Below, piece by piece: positions 18,074-27,320 of a DNA stretch of 64,000 bases (positions within the stretch are counted from its first letter, which is position 1; every line of letters starts with the position of its first letter). The stretch lies in contig NZ_CP036150.1 in the NCBI RefSeq assembly GCF_008329965.1, forward strand, positions 2,728,001-2,792,000, read 5' to 3'. A model generated the notes under the pieces. That model did no database searches. It was not told where the DNA came from and worked only from the letters and a program-made list of their open reading frames with translations. Source of the stretch: Oceanispirochaeta crateris. GTDB lineage: Bacteria; Spirochaetota; Spirochaetia; DSM-2461. The translations under genes were made by a program, and so were the position numbers.

Positions 18074-19294
18074 TTATTTTAGGGGAAGCCAAAATGAGAC
18101 GGTTGTCCCTTTGCCTTCTGATGAGTTGATTTTCATAAAGCAGTTTTTTTCATCAAGAAATTTCTTCACTACCATAAGACCGACACCGCTCCCCTTGGTT
18201 TTTGTGGTATAAAAAGGATCAAACATCCTCTTCTGGATCTCTTCTGGAATACCAGAACCCTCGTCTTTGACACTGATATTCACTGTCTTTTTTAAAGCCA
18301 TGCAATGAACTGAAATACCCCTTGGATCAGACCCGCTTTCAAGAGCATTGTTCACTAGATTTTCCATTACAGAGCGAAACCGGTCTCTGTTAAATTCAAT
18401 GAACAGTTCCTTCTCTGGAATATCCCATGTTATTGATTCAGGGTATGTTGCCTTCAACTCGTTTAACGAAAGATTGAGGCTGATTCTGGAGGATTCTTCA
18501 GCAGGAGTTTTGAGGAAATCCCGGACTGTTTCCATGAGACGGGTCAGACGATCCACCTCATCAATGATAATTCTGGTGTCTCTTGCTTCAATTTGGGGAT
18601 ATTTCTTCTCCAGAAGAGAACCTTGGAGCTTGATGGCGCTTAAGGGATTTTTCATCTCATGGGTCAGGGTTCTTAATGCAGTTCCCAGGATGACAAGACT
18701 CTTCTGCTCATTAAGTCTTCTGCTCAGATTCAATCCCTTTTGGTAGTAGAAAATGGCAAGGGAGAAAAAAGCAATTAGAAAAAATTGAATAAATCCATGC
18801 TGAATATCAGTCCTCTTGATTTTCTTAACGAGGTAATCGTTCTGAAATTCTATATGTATGTGAACCTTTCTTTCTTCAAAAGACATTGTGTTGTCAACAA
18901 AGTCAACTTGCTCGGGGCGAAAAAGCAATTCGGGAATAATATTGACAACCACAAGGTCCTCTTCCATGTTCAGATATATATTATTCTGTTCATCCAAATC
19001 GAAAATCCGTGGGTCCTCTTTAATAACACCGTAGTCATAGATGGTCTGTCCCTGCTCATCAATAATGACAAGGCCTGAAATTTCCTCTTTATGATACCGC
19101 ATCTGTTCATCTGTGAAATCAGGGTAGGTTGATAAAACTTTAAAGGCTGATCGCGTATAGTTCTCTTCAACCAGACGCAAGGCTCGCGCTTGAGAGTCTT
19201 TGATAATATAATTGGTCGAGAGAGATGCCATGACCAGACCGAAGACCAGAGTAAAATATATGAATATGGGAACTCTGTTTTTAAACTTTTTCAT
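18074..19294 (-). CDS. Membrane sensor histidine kinase, partner of the sigma-54 regulator
   Basis: This kinase (406 residues from the ATG at 19294) has two membrane helices (about 8-28 and 170-188) around an extracytoplasmic sensor region of about 140 residues that I do not recognise, then a DHp helix (THEMKNPLSAIKL, phospho-acceptor His) and a HATPase domain (NLVNNALESG, DEGSGIPEE, GSGVGLMVVKKFL). The close link with the regulator downstream makes them a pair. The ATG at 19294 starts a normal signal-anchor; a TTG at 19360 in frame would add 22 residues and has no ribosome binding site. The divergent, probably co-regulated gene encodes a secreted head-GIN protein, so an envelope signal is plausible. 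Confidence 0.92.
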   Translation of the reverse strand: MKKFKNRVPIFIYFTLVFGLVMASLSTNYIIKDSQARALRLVEENYTRSAFKVLSTYPDFTDEQMRYHKEEISGLVIIDEQGQTIYDYGVIKEDPRIFDLDEQNNIYLNMEEDLVVVNIIPELLFRPEQVDFVDNTMSFEERKVHIHIEFQNDYLVKKIKRTDIQHGFIQFFLIAFFSLAIFYYQKGLNLSRRLNEQKSLVILGTALRTLTHEMKNPLSAIKLQGSLLEKKYPQIEARDTRIIIDEVDRLTRLMETVRDFLKTPAEESSRISLNLSLNELKATYPESITWDIPEKELFIEFNRDRFRSVMENLVNNALESGSDPRGISVHCMALKKTVNISVKDEGSGIPEEIQKRMFDPFYTTKTKGSGVGLMVVKKFLDEKNCFMKINSSEGKGTTVSFWLPLK

Positions 19295-19456
19295 AATAAT
19301 GATGATAATCAAAAAAAAATGTTGATGAAAGTGCGAATATTCTTCCCACTTTTCAAACAAATAGAATTTTATTCCCGGGGTTCTATCAAAGGACTAAACT
19401 ATCATTTTATTCTTATTTCTTTACCATACAATCATTTAAAAAAACTACAAACAACT

Positions 19457-19472
19457 TGGCACAGCTATTGCA
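19457..19472 (+). promoter_or_regulatory. Sigma-54 (-24/-12) promoter of the head-GIN gene
   Basis: TGGCAC-AGCTA-TTGCA matches the sigma-54 consensus (TGGCAC-N5-TTGCW) at every defined base, with GG and GC separated by exactly 10 bases. It lies 40 bases before the ATG at 19512 and beside an NtrC-type regulator gene. I could not identify clear enhancer repeats; a loose ATAGAA/TTCTAT inverted repeat near 19362-19387 is one candidate. Confidence 0.85.
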
Positions 19473-19511
19473 ATAGTAGTGAGTACAAATAAATTATTTG
19501 AGGAGTTAATT

Positions 19512-20345
19512 ATGAATATGACAAAGAAAAGTATTTCTGTGATCGGGATTGCCCTGATGTCTTTGGTTTTTTCTACAGGGGCATTTGCCTTTGGAACAGT
19601 AACAGGAAGTGGTCAGACCAAAACCCTAAACAAAGAATTTACAAGCATTGAAGAACTGGCCCTTAAAGGCATTTCTGATTTTACAATTGTAAAATCAGAC
19701 ACAGCCCAAGTGTCTATCACAGGGGACAAATCCTTTGTTGATATGGTAGATATGGAAGAAACAGACGGTTATCTTTACCTTGAATCTAATGCAAAGTATC
19801 CTGTTTCCGTTGTTATCAGCACTCCTTCTCTGGAAAGTCTGTTTCTAACAAAAGCTTCCATGGGAACAATTGAAGGTGATTTCAACCTGGACTCTCTTTC
19901 CATCAGCCTGATGAATAGAAGCGCCCTGAATGTTTCCGATACTCTGGCTGTCAATGAATTAACCGTTTACGCCGGCGCCTATACAGAATTAACTGCTGAA
20001 GTAAACACAAAACTCCTCACAGTTGATTCAATGGGTAATTCTGAAGTGACTATTTCGGGTGAAGCCAAACAGTTTAATGCCAATTTCACACAGGGATCAG
20101 GAATCTTCAACAATCTGAATGTGCAATATGCCGACATAAATGCAACTGGTAACTCTTCAATTGATGCCGTTTTTCCTGGAAATAGCATAACATCAGTGAG
20201 AGCATCCAATGACGGAGCAGTTAGCCTTGATATGAACGGTATCCTGAACGCCAGAATGAGTGGAGACAGTACTCTTGCGTACACAGGGAATATCGATTGG
20301 GTTGGAAAACAGGTATCGGATGACGCCGCAATTTCATCTCTTTAG
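19512..20345 (+). CDS. Secreted head-GIN (DUF2807) domain protein
   Basis: This 277-aa protein has a signal peptide (MTKKSISVIGIALMSLVFS, cleavage probably after AFA) and then repeated short beta-strand units typical of the DUF2807 head-GIN domain (for example FTSIEELALKGISDFTIV, then VSITGD, and VVISTPSLESLFLTK). Head-GIN proteins fold into a beta-helix and are found in cell envelopes; no biochemical role is established. The ATG at 19512 is preceded by GAGGAG; a GTG at 19479 is in frame but lies upstream of that site. Expression probably depends on sigma-54 and the divergent two-component system. A strong terminator follows. Confidence 0.85.
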   Translation: MNMTKKSISVIGIALMSLVFSTGAFAFGTVTGSGQTKTLNKEFTSIEELALKGISDFTIVKSDTAQVSITGDKSFVDMVDMEETDGYLYLESNAKYPVSVVISTPSLESLFLTKASMGTIEGDFNLDSLSISLMNRSALNVSDTLAVNELTVYAGAYTELTAEVNTKLLTVDSMGNSEVTISGEAKQFNANFTQGSGIFNNLNVQYADINATGNSSIDAVFPGNSITSVRASNDGAVSLDMNGILNARMSGDSTLAYTGNIDWVGKQVSDDAAISSL

Positions 20346-20405
20346 TTCTAATAGATCTTCTTGGGGTATCTCCAATACTCAAAGAAAAATATAAATTAAG
20401 CGTAG

Positions 20406-20434
20406 GGCCGGTAGAATCTTCTGCCGGCCTTTTT
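20406..20434 (+). terminator. Terminator after the head-GIN gene
   Basis: GGCCGG (20406-20411) pairs with CCGGCC (20424-20429), extended inward by AGAA/TTCT, and is followed by five T residues. It insulates the hydrogenase operon from the upstream gene. Confidence 0.92.
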
Positions 20435-20457
20435 GAATTTATTTTTAAAATTCCTAC

Positions 20458-20516
20458 TTGCCATGCCCATGCTTTTACGATACTTTATTATCGATATAGC
20501 TTTATCGATAATAAAG
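20458..20516 (+). promoter_or_regulatory. Hydrogenase operon promoter with a perfect 14-base palindrome
   Basis: TTGCCA (20458-20463) and TACTTT (20481-20486) are 17 bases apart. A perfect inverted repeat, CTTTATTATCGATA (20483-20496), 6-base spacer, TATCGATAATAAAG (20503-20516), starts in the -10 box and covers the start of transcription, so a bound protein would block the promoter. The same element is present at the alcohol dehydrogenase and sensory-hydrogenase promoters. It does not resemble the Rex motif. Confidence 0.75.
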
Positions 20517-20527
20517 GAAACATAAAG

Positions 20528-21028
20528 ATGCTCAAAACCACTGCGAATACTGAAAAACTACATAATTTCAGCAAAGTCTGTGAAATCTTGGATAAATTCG
20601 ACAGACAGCCTTCAAAAATCATTCCCATTCTTCAGGCCGTACAGGAAGAGTACCGCTATCTGCCAGAAGAAATCATGACCTTTGTAGCAACCAGCCTGGG
20701 GACCTCTCCGGCTCGAGTATTTGGCATTGCCACGTTTTACAGCCATTTTTCTCTGGAACCCAAAGGGAAATACATCATCAAGGTTTGTGACGGCACTGCC
20801 TGTCATGTCAAAGGATCTTCCGGATTGGTCGAAACAATCCAAAGAGAACTCAATCTCTCAGAAAAGAATCATACAACAGACGATCTTCTTTTCACCTTGG
20901 AAACTGTCTCCTGTCTGGGAGCATGCGGCCTGGCTCCGGCAGTTGTCATAAATGACAAGGTTTACGGGCAGGTCTCAAAGCAGCGGATGAAAGAACTCAT
21001 TACAGAATACAAGACCATGGAGGCCTGA
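20528..21028 (+). CDS. hydC: NADH-dependent [FeFe]-hydrogenase subunit HydC (NuoE-like)
   Basis: This 166-aa protein is a thioredoxin-like [2Fe-2S] subunit of the NuoE/HydC family. The four ligand cysteines appear as CDGTACH (near 94-99) and VSCLGACG (near 135-139). An N-terminal helical region (about 15-60, with LQAVQEEYRYLPEE) is standard for NuoE. In the trimeric hydrogenase it relays electrons between the flavin subunit and the H-cluster subunit. It is the first gene of a five-gene operon; only one base separates its stop from the next start. Confidence 0.95.
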   Translation: MLKTTANTEKLHNFSKVCEILDKFDRQPSKIIPILQAVQEEYRYLPEEIMTFVATSLGTSPARVFGIATFYSHFSLEPKGKYIIKVCDGTACHVKGSSGLVETIQRELNLSEKNHTTDDLLFTLETVSCLGACGLAPAVVINDKVYGQVSKQRMKELITEYKTMEA

Positions 21029-21029
21029 T

Positions 21030-22937
21030 ATGGAAACAGCCATACTTGAGAAAATACAAGAAGATTTTAAAAACAGAAAAAGCTGTCTTTCCCACAGGAT
21101 TGTCATCTGTGCAGGAACAGGATGTATTGCTAACGGAGCCATGGATGTGCACGAAGCCCTGGCAAAAATCATCAGAGAAAAACAACTCCCTCTCACTCTC
21201 AGTTTGAAAGAAGAAATTCCCCCAGGAGAGGAGGACCCTATTCTGATCAGCAAAAGCGGATGCCAGGGATTCTGTCAGGTGGGACCACTGGTCACCATAG
21301 AACCAGAAAACATCCTCTACACCAAAGTAAAACCAGAACATGCAAGGGATATAATAGAACGCACAATCCTCGCTGGAGAAGTGATCACAGAACTCCTTTA
21401 CAAGGAACCGCAATCGGGACAATCCTGCAAGAACCATGAAGAGATCTCTTTTTACAAGAGGCAGAACAGAATGGTACTGAAGTCATGCGGAGACATCGAC
21501 CCCGAAGACATAAACAACTACATCTATTCCGGCGGTTATATGGCAGCCAGAGACATGGTCCTGAACAAAAGTCCTCAGGAAGTCTGCGATATCGTAAAGG
21601 AAGCCGGACTCAGAGGCCGGGGCGGCGGGGGATTCAGCACCGGTAGAAAATGGGATCTTGCTCTCAAACAGAAATCCCCTGACAAGTACATCATCTGCAA
21701 TGGAGACGAAGGCGATCCGGGAGCTTTTATGGACCGGAGTGTTATGGAGGGGAATCCCCACAGCATCCTGGAAGGAATGATCATTGCAGCCAAGGCATGT
21801 GGAGGAACGGAAGGTCAGGTTTATGTGCGTATGGAATACCCTCTGGCTGTCCGAAGAATTCAGAAGGCCATCATAGAAGCCCGGAAGAGTCACTTTTTGG
21901 GAGAAAACATCTTTGGTTCTGATTTCAGTTTTGATATTCATGTGATGGAAGGAGCCGGAGCTTTTGTCTGCGGAGAAGCCAGTGCCATGACAGAAAGTAT
22001 TATGGGACGACGGGGCATGCCCCGGGTCAAACCACCAAGGACAGCAGAACAGGGATTATGGGGAAAGCCCACTGTAGTGAACAATGTGGAAACCCTGGCC
22101 TGTGTGCCCCTGATCATCAGAATGGGTGCTGATGCCTTTAAGAAGACCGGAACGACCAGCTCTCCGGGAACCAAAACATTTGCCCTGACGGGACATGTAG
22201 CCAATACCGGATTGATAGAAGTCCCTTTCGGCACCACCCTGAGAGAGATAATCTTCAACATTGGAGGAGGAGTCCTCAATGCGAAAGGAGAAATTGACAA
22301 CAATGATTTCAAGGCGGTTCAGATAGGGGGTCCCTCAGGGGGATGCCTGATTGAAAAACACCTGGATATTCCCTTGGATTTTGATTCTTTAAAATCTGTG
22401 GGAGCCATGGTCGGTTCTGGCGGACTGGTTGTCATGAACAAGAGCACCTGCATGGTGCAAATTGCCCGTTTTTTTATGAAATTCACTCAGTCTGAGAGCT
22501 GTGGAAAATGCGTCCCCTGTCGGGAGGGTACCAGACAGATTTTGGAATTGATTGATGATGTTGCCCAGGGGCGAGGAACCCAAAAGACACTGACACTTCT
22601 GGAAGAACTCTGTGAAACCGTTCAGGAGACATCCCTCTGCGGCCTTGGAAAGTCTGCCCCCTCTCCGGTTCTCTCCACACTCAAACAATTCAGAGAAGAA
22701 TGGGATGCTCATATAGAAATGAATTGTCCCACCGGAAATTGCAAGGATCTCGTGAGCTACACCATTGCAGCCGAATCCTGCAAGGGCTGCACGGCCTGTG
22801 TGAGGGTTTGTCCGGCAGGCGCCATTTCAGGGAACAGGAAGGAAGCCCATGTCATTGATGAACAAAAGTGTATCCGCTGCGGCGCCTGTGTGGAAACTTG
22901 CCGTTTCGATGCCATCAGCGTAGGAGGTAGAGTGTGA
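21030..22937 (+). CDS. hydB: NADH-dependent [FeFe]-hydrogenase flavin subunit HydB (NuoF-like)
   Basis: This 635-aa protein binds FMN and NAD(H) and carries several FeS clusters. In order: an N-terminal thioredoxin-like [2Fe-2S] domain (CAGTGC near 28-33, CQGFC near 76-80), the NuoF flavin/NADH core (RGRGGGGFSTGRKW near 192-205, NGDEGDPGAFMDR, PPRTAEQGLWGKPT), the NuoF [4Fe-4S] site (SCGKCVPCREGTRQ near 490-503) and two C-terminal [4Fe-4S] motifs (CKGCTACVRVCP and CIRCGACVETC). In HydABC-type enzymes this subunit is the site where NADH and ferredoxin electrons are joined (electron confurcation) to make H2. Its length and domain order match the Thermotoga-like HydB. Confidence 0.96.
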   Translation: METAILEKIQEDFKNRKSCLSHRIVICAGTGCIANGAMDVHEALAKIIREKQLPLTLSLKEEIPPGEEDPILISKSGCQGFCQVGPLVTIEPENILYTKVKPEHARDIIERTILAGEVITELLYKEPQSGQSCKNHEEISFYKRQNRMVLKSCGDIDPEDINNYIYSGGYMAARDMVLNKSPQEVCDIVKEAGLRGRGGGGFSTGRKWDLALKQKSPDKYIICNGDEGDPGAFMDRSVMEGNPHSILEGMIIAAKACGGTEGQVYVRMEYPLAVRRIQKAIIEARKSHFLGENIFGSDFSFDIHVMEGAGAFVCGEASAMTESIMGRRGMPRVKPPRTAEQGLWGKPTVVNNVETLACVPLIIRMGADAFKKTGTTSSPGTKTFALTGHVANTGLIEVPFGTTLREIIFNIGGGVLNAKGEIDNNDFKAVQIGGPSGGCLIEKHLDIPLDFDSLKSVGAMVGSGGLVVMNKSTCMVQIARFFMKFTQSESCGKCVPCREGTRQILELIDDVAQGRGTQKTLTLLEELCETVQETSLCGLGKSAPSPVLSTLKQFREEWDAHIEMNCPTGNCKDLVSYTIAAESCKGCTACVRVCPAGAISGNRKEAHVIDEQKCIRCGACVETCRFDAISVGGRV

Positions 22938-24955
22938 ATCAGAAGGGAAGTGTCACTATAAATGGAAAAAAGGTTGTCATTGAAGGAGAGAAAAACCTCC
23001 TCTCTTTGATCAGGAAATCAGGGGTGAAGATGCCCACATTCTGCTATCATTCAGAGTTGAGTATTTACGGAGCCTGCCGTCTTTGTGTTGTAGACATTGA
23101 AGGCCGGGGCATAGATACGAGCTGCTCCACTCCACCCCGGGACGGCATGGTCATCCAGACCCATACCCCCAAGCTCAGAAAAATGCGAAAGACTCTCCTG
23201 GAACTATTGCTGGCCAATCATGACAACAGCTGTACAAGCTGTGAAAAATCCAGCGCCTGCAAATTGAAAGAGCTGGCCAATGATCTGGGTGTAAAAGAGA
23301 TCCCCTACAAAAAGACCAGAGAACATCGTCTGCCCGACCTGCTTTCTCCCAGCCTGATCCGCAATCCCGACAAATGTGTGCTTTGCGGTGACTGCGTCCG
23401 GTATTGCCATGAAATTCAGGGTGTCGGGGCCATCGATTTTGCCTACAGGGGAGAAGATGTTGTTGTCACTCCGGCATTTAATAAAAGCCTGGCCCAGGTA
23501 GACTGCATCAACTGCGGTCAATGTGCGGCAGTCTGCCCCACAGGAGCCATAGTTCCAAGAAGTGAAATTGATGATGTCTGGAATGCCCTTGCAGATAAGA
23601 AAAAATCTGTTGTGGCCCAAATCGCTCCGGCTGTTCGAGCCTCAATAGGAGAAATGTTTGATCTTCCCGACTCTTCGGTGACTCTGGGAAAAATAATGAC
23701 AGCCTTGAAGAGCCTGGGATTCAAAGAGGTCTACGACACCTCCTTTGGGGCCGACCTGACGGTGATGGAAGAAACTCAGGAATATCTGGAACGGGCCGCA
23801 AAGGGAGAGAACCTGCCCCTCTTTACATCCTGTTGTCCGGGATGGGTCAAGTATGCCGAACAGTTTCATCCCGAACTGATCTCCAATCTATCCAGCTGTA
23901 TGTCTCCCCAGGGAATGGTGGGTTCTCTGGCCAAAAAACAGTTAACCGTGACAGAACAGAAAGGAGAGGAGGACATTGTCATGGTCTCCATAATGCCCTG
24001 TACAGCTAAGAAATTTGAGAAGACCAGACCCGAACTAAGCCGCAAGGGTGTTCCCTTTATCGATTATGTCCTGACCACACAAGAACTGGGACGGATGATA
24101 AGAGAAGCAGGAATCGTATTTTCCGAATTGCCTCCCTCGGCTCCCGACCTCCCCTTCGGACTCTATTCCGAATCCGGCCTTGGTTTCGGCAGCAGCCATG
24201 GAGTCTCAGAGGCTGTAGCCCGTTATGCCTCCAGGGCTCTCAATGGTGAAGACCTGGACTCCTTCTTTCCCGAAGAAAAGGACTGTTGGAAAGAAGTGCT
24301 TTTACAGGAGGGAAACCTTAATATCAAAATGGCAATCGTATCGGGGATGAAAAACGCAGAGACACTCATCCAGAAGATGGACTCCGGCGAAGAGAAATAC
24401 GACATTGTAGAGGTCATGGCCTGCCCGGGTGGCTGTATTGCCGGAGCGGGTCAGCCTGTCTCTTACGAAAGGGAGACCATACAGAAACGGAGGACCATCC
24501 TCAAAGAAGCAGGGAATATGACTCCCATACACTGTCCGGAAGAAAATCCCTACATCCAGAAGATATATGAAAAAGTTTTAGGTGGTAAACCAGGAAGTTC
24601 AGAAGCCCATACCCTGGTGCACACCCACTATCAGAGCCGCAAGAGGATCGATAACAGGGCTCTAGAACTGACAAATACGGGACATGAAACACCTGTTGAA
24701 ATTAACGTTTGTGTAGGGACCAGCTGTTTCTTGAGAGGTTCCCAGGAGATCCTTTCAGGAATGACTCACAAAATGGATCAAGAAGGATGGAAACACAGAA
24801 TAGATTTGAAGGCGACCTTCTGCAGTGAAAACTGTTCCCATGGCCCCACAGTCACAGTGGGAAAGACGAAGATCCATAAGGCAACAATGGCCTCAGTCAT
24901 TGAAGAAGTCGAAAATCAGCTGGCTCTGAAACCAAAACAGGAGTTGCCCCTATGA
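22934..24955 (+). CDS. hydA: [FeFe]-hydrogenase catalytic subunit HydA
   Basis: This 673-aa protein is the catalytic subunit. N-terminal [2Fe-2S] (Cys37, 48, 51, 64), a His-ligated [4Fe-4S] (His96, Cys100, 103, 109) and two ferredoxin-like [4Fe-4S] motifs (from Cys148 and Cys191) lead to the H-cluster domain. The three H-cluster signatures are intact: TSCCPGW (298-304, including the proton-transfer Cys), MPCTAKKFE (354-362) and EVMACPGGCIAG (near 494-505). A C-terminal thioredoxin-like [2Fe-2S] domain (CVGTSC, CSENC; about 590-665) is an addition seen in bifurcating enzymes. The start is a GTG overlapping the hydB stop (GTGA). The H-cluster maturation genes hydE, hydF and hydG are not in this window. 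Confidence 0.97.
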   Translation: MNQKGSVTINGKKVVIEGEKNLLSLIRKSGVKMPTFCYHSELSIYGACRLCVVDIEGRGIDTSCSTPPRDGMVIQTHTPKLRKMRKTLLELLLANHDNSCTSCEKSSACKLKELANDLGVKEIPYKKTREHRLPDLLSPSLIRNPDKCVLCGDCVRYCHEIQGVGAIDFAYRGEDVVVTPAFNKSLAQVDCINCGQCAAVCPTGAIVPRSEIDDVWNALADKKKSVVAQIAPAVRASIGEMFDLPDSSVTLGKIMTALKSLGFKEVYDTSFGADLTVMEETQEYLERAAKGENLPLFTSCCPGWVKYAEQFHPELISNLSSCMSPQGMVGSLAKKQLTVTEQKGEEDIVMVSIMPCTAKKFEKTRPELSRKGVPFIDYVLTTQELGRMIREAGIVFSELPPSAPDLPFGLYSESGLGFGSSHGVSEAVARYASRALNGEDLDSFFPEEKDCWKEVLLQEGNLNIKMAIVSGMKNAETLIQKMDSGEEKYDIVEVMACPGGCIAGAGQPVSYERETIQKRRTILKEAGNMTPIHCPEENPYIQKIYEKVLGGKPGSSEAHTLVHTHYQSRKRIDNRALELTNTGHETPVEINVCVGTSCFLRGSQEILSGMTHKMDQEGWKHRIDLKATFCSENCSHGPTVTVGKTKIHKATMASVIEEVENQLALKPKQELPL

Positions 24956-25815
24956 TTGAAATACTCAAAAAAGAGCAGCTTTCATCTGATGTCTATCTCA
25001 TGAAACTCCATGCTCCTCATATTGCCCAATCTCGAAGGGCCGGCCAATTTGTAATCCTCATGATGGATGACAATTATGGAGAAAGAATCCCCCTGACCAT
25101 TGCCGATGGCAACGAAGTGGAAGGGAGTATTACCATCATCTTTCAAGCTGTAGGCGGGACGACCCTCCAACTAAGCCGGATGAAGGAAGGAGAAGGCATT
25201 TCTCATGTTCTGGGGCCCCTAGGGACACCAACTCATATAAGGAAACACAGCAGCCCGGTTGTATGTGTTGGTGGAGGCATTGGTACAGCTCCCCTCTATC
25301 CTATAGTTCAGGCATTCAAAGCCGCCGGAAACAGGGTCATCACCATCATGGGAGCCAGGAACAAGGATCTATTAATACTGGAAAATGAAATGGCAGAGCT
25401 ATCGGATGAACTGATTATCTGCACGGATGATGGAAGTAGAGGCCGCAAGGCCCTGGTCACAGAGCCCTTGAAAGAACTTTGTGAGTCGGATGTACCCCCC
25501 GCAGAGGTTGTTGCCATTGGGCCTCCTGTGATGATGAAGTTCTGCAGTGAAACAACACGTCCCTTTGCGGTACCCACAGTCGTATCGCTGAATACGATCA
25601 TGGTAGACGGTACAGGTATGTGCGGAGGATGCAGGGTCACAGTAGGAGACAGCACAAAATTTGTCTGTGTCGACGGTCCTGAGTTTGATGGCCACAAAGT
25701 AGATTTCAACTCTATGATGAGCCGGATGTCCTCTTACAAAGAACAGGAAAAAGAACATCAATGCCGCATGGATGCATTGGCAAAAGACCATATTAAGGGG
25801 GGAACTCAACCATGA
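24952..25815 (+). CDS. nfnA: Ferredoxin:NADP+ transhydrogenase small subunit NfnA
   Basis: This 287-aa protein is the small subunit of NADH-dependent reduced ferredoxin:NADP+ oxidoreductase (also known as sulfide dehydrogenase subunit SudB). It has an FAD domain (RAGQFVILMMDD near 25-36, ERIPLTIAD), an NAD-binding domain (CVGGGIGTAPLYPI near 104-117) and a C-terminal [2Fe-2S] motif (MCGGCRVTV then CVDGPEFDG, near 224-248). With NfnB it couples NADH and reduced ferredoxin to NADP+, and in reverse. The start overlaps hydA by ATGA. Confidence 0.95.
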   Translation: MIEILKKEQLSSDVYLMKLHAPHIAQSRRAGQFVILMMDDNYGERIPLTIADGNEVEGSITIIFQAVGGTTLQLSRMKEGEGISHVLGPLGTPTHIRKHSSPVVCVGGGIGTAPLYPIVQAFKAAGNRVITIMGARNKDLLILENEMAELSDELIICTDDGSRGRKALVTEPLKELCESDVPPAEVVAIGPPVMMKFCSETTRPFAVPTVVSLNTIMVDGTGMCGGCRVTVGDSTKFVCVDGPEFDGHKVDFNSMMSRMSSYKEQEKEHQCRMDALAKDHIKGGTQP

Positions 25816-27320
25816 CAGAATACAGAGAACCTGCTCTTCTGAGCCGGGAAGCTGATGATATAAAAGACCGGCTAAACTTGCCTGAAGGACTTCATGACTT
25901 AAAAGCCAAAGAGAGAGCCGCCATTCCTCAGCAGGAGATGCCGGCCCAGGAAGCCCGAATTAGAGCACACAATATGGATGAGGTGGCCCTTGGGTATACT
26001 GAAAGCCAGGTTATTGTCGAAGCCAGCCGTTGTCTGGGTTGTAAGAATGCCCCCTGTGTTGCCGGTTGTCCCGTAGGCATCAACATCCCGGGATTCATCG
26101 CGGCAGCGGCACAATATAAATTTGATGAAGCCCTCCAAATCATCCAAGAAAGCAGCATACTTCCTGCCATTTGTGGCAGAGTCTGTCCGCAGGAAAAGCA
26201 GTGCATGCAACTCTGCACCCTGGGTAAAATTAAAAAAGACCCACTCCAGTCGGTGGCCATAGGCAGGATTGAGCGATTTTTGGCCGACCACGGTAGTTCC
26301 CACAGCACTCTTGATTCAAAACAGCCCTCTACAGGCAAAAAGGTAGCCATTGTTGGCAGTGGCCCTTCCGGATTAACCACAGCTGCCGATCTGGCCCGCC
26401 TTGGTCATGATGTCACGATTTTTGAAGCATTTCACAAAGCCGGAGGCGTCACAGTGTACGGCATCCCTGAGTTCCGCCTGCCAAAATCCATCGTCAGCAG
26501 AGAAGTAGAGAATCTGGAGGCTCTGGGAGTCAAAATCATCTATGACTACCTCATTGGTAGAACCAGAACAATCAAAGAACTGATGGAAAAAGACGGATAT
26601 GATTCAGTTTATGTAGCAAACGGAGCAGGGCTTCCCAAGTTCATGAATATTGAAGGGGAAAATCTGGTGGGGGTCTTCTCTGCCAACGAATACCTTACCC
26701 GAACAAACCTAATGAAAGCCTATGATAGAGACAATGCAGCGACCCCCTTGTATTCCTCTAAAAAAGTAGCGGTTTTCGGAGGAGGTAACGTAGCCATGGA
26801 TGCGGCGAGAACCGCCCTCAGGATGGGGGCGGAAGAAGTTCACATTGTCTACAGACGAACAGAAGCCGAAATGCCTGCCCGTAAAGAGGAAGTTCTCCAT
26901 GCCCGGGAGGAAGGGATCATATTTGATCTATTGACCAACCCTTCCCGAATCTTAGGGGATGAAAATGGAAGAGTCAGGGGCATTGAGTGCCTTAAGTATA
27001 AATTGGGAATACCAGATGAGTCGGGAAGAGCCCGTCCGGAGGTCATCGAGGGAAGTGAATTTCAGATGGAGATTGATACTTGCATTACCGCTTTGGGCAA
27101 CAGCTCAAACCCATTGGTAACGGGAACCACTCCCGAACTGGAAGTCAATAAATGGGGAAATATCATTGTAGATGAAAATGGAATGACCTCAATGAAAGGT
27201 GTATTTGCGGGTGGAGATATTGTGCAGGGTGCCGCCACGGTCATACTGGCAATGGGAGATGGCAGGATTGCCGCCAGAGGAATTCATCAATATCTGTCAA
27301 ATGAGGCTCAGCCTTTATGA
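25812..27320 (+). CDS. nfnB: Ferredoxin:NADP+ transhydrogenase large subunit NfnB (GltD-like)
   Basis: This 502-aa flavoprotein is the large Nfn subunit, related to the glutamate synthase small chain. Cysteine motifs for two [4Fe-4S] clusters are near the N-terminus (CLGCKNAPCVAGCP and CGRVCPQEKQCMQLC, about 75-140). The FAD motif is VAIVGSGPSGLTTAADLA (near 176-193) and the NADPH motif VAVFGGGNVAMDAARTA (near 318-334). The C-terminus ends with GGDIVQGAATVILAMGDGRIAA, the FAD-closing motif. The product is the site of flavin-based electron bifurcation in the Nfn complex. It is last in the operon and its end overlaps by six bases the end of a convergent gene. Confidence 0.96.
   Translation: MTEYREPALLSREADDIKDRLNLPEGLHDLKAKERAAIPQQEMPAQEARIRAHNMDEVALGYTESQVIVEASRCLGCKNAPCVAGCPVGINIPGFIAAAAQYKFDEALQIIQESSILPAICGRVCPQEKQCMQLCTLGKIKKDPLQSVAIGRIERFLADHGSSHSTLDSKQPSTGKKVAIVGSGPSGLTTAADLARLGHDVTIFEAFHKAGGVTVYGIPEFRLPKSIVSREVENLEALGVKIIYDYLIGRTRTIKELMEKDGYDSVYVANGAGLPKFMNIEGENLVGVFSANEYLTRTNLMKAYDRDNAATPLYSSKKVAVFGGGNVAMDAARTALRMGAEEVHIVYRRTEAEMPARKEEVLHAREEGIIFDLLTNPSRILGDENGRVRGIECLKYKLGIPDESGRARPEVIEGSEFQMEIDTCITALGNSSNPLVTGTTPELEVNKWGNIIVDENGMTSMKGVFAGGDIVQGAATVILAMGDGRIAARGIHQYLSNEAQPL

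Noticed and set aside
20483-20516. Rex operator at the hydrogenase promoter
   Set aside because: Rex sites have a TTGTGAA/TTCACAA-type pattern. The palindrome here is TTTATTATCGATA-based and does not fit.
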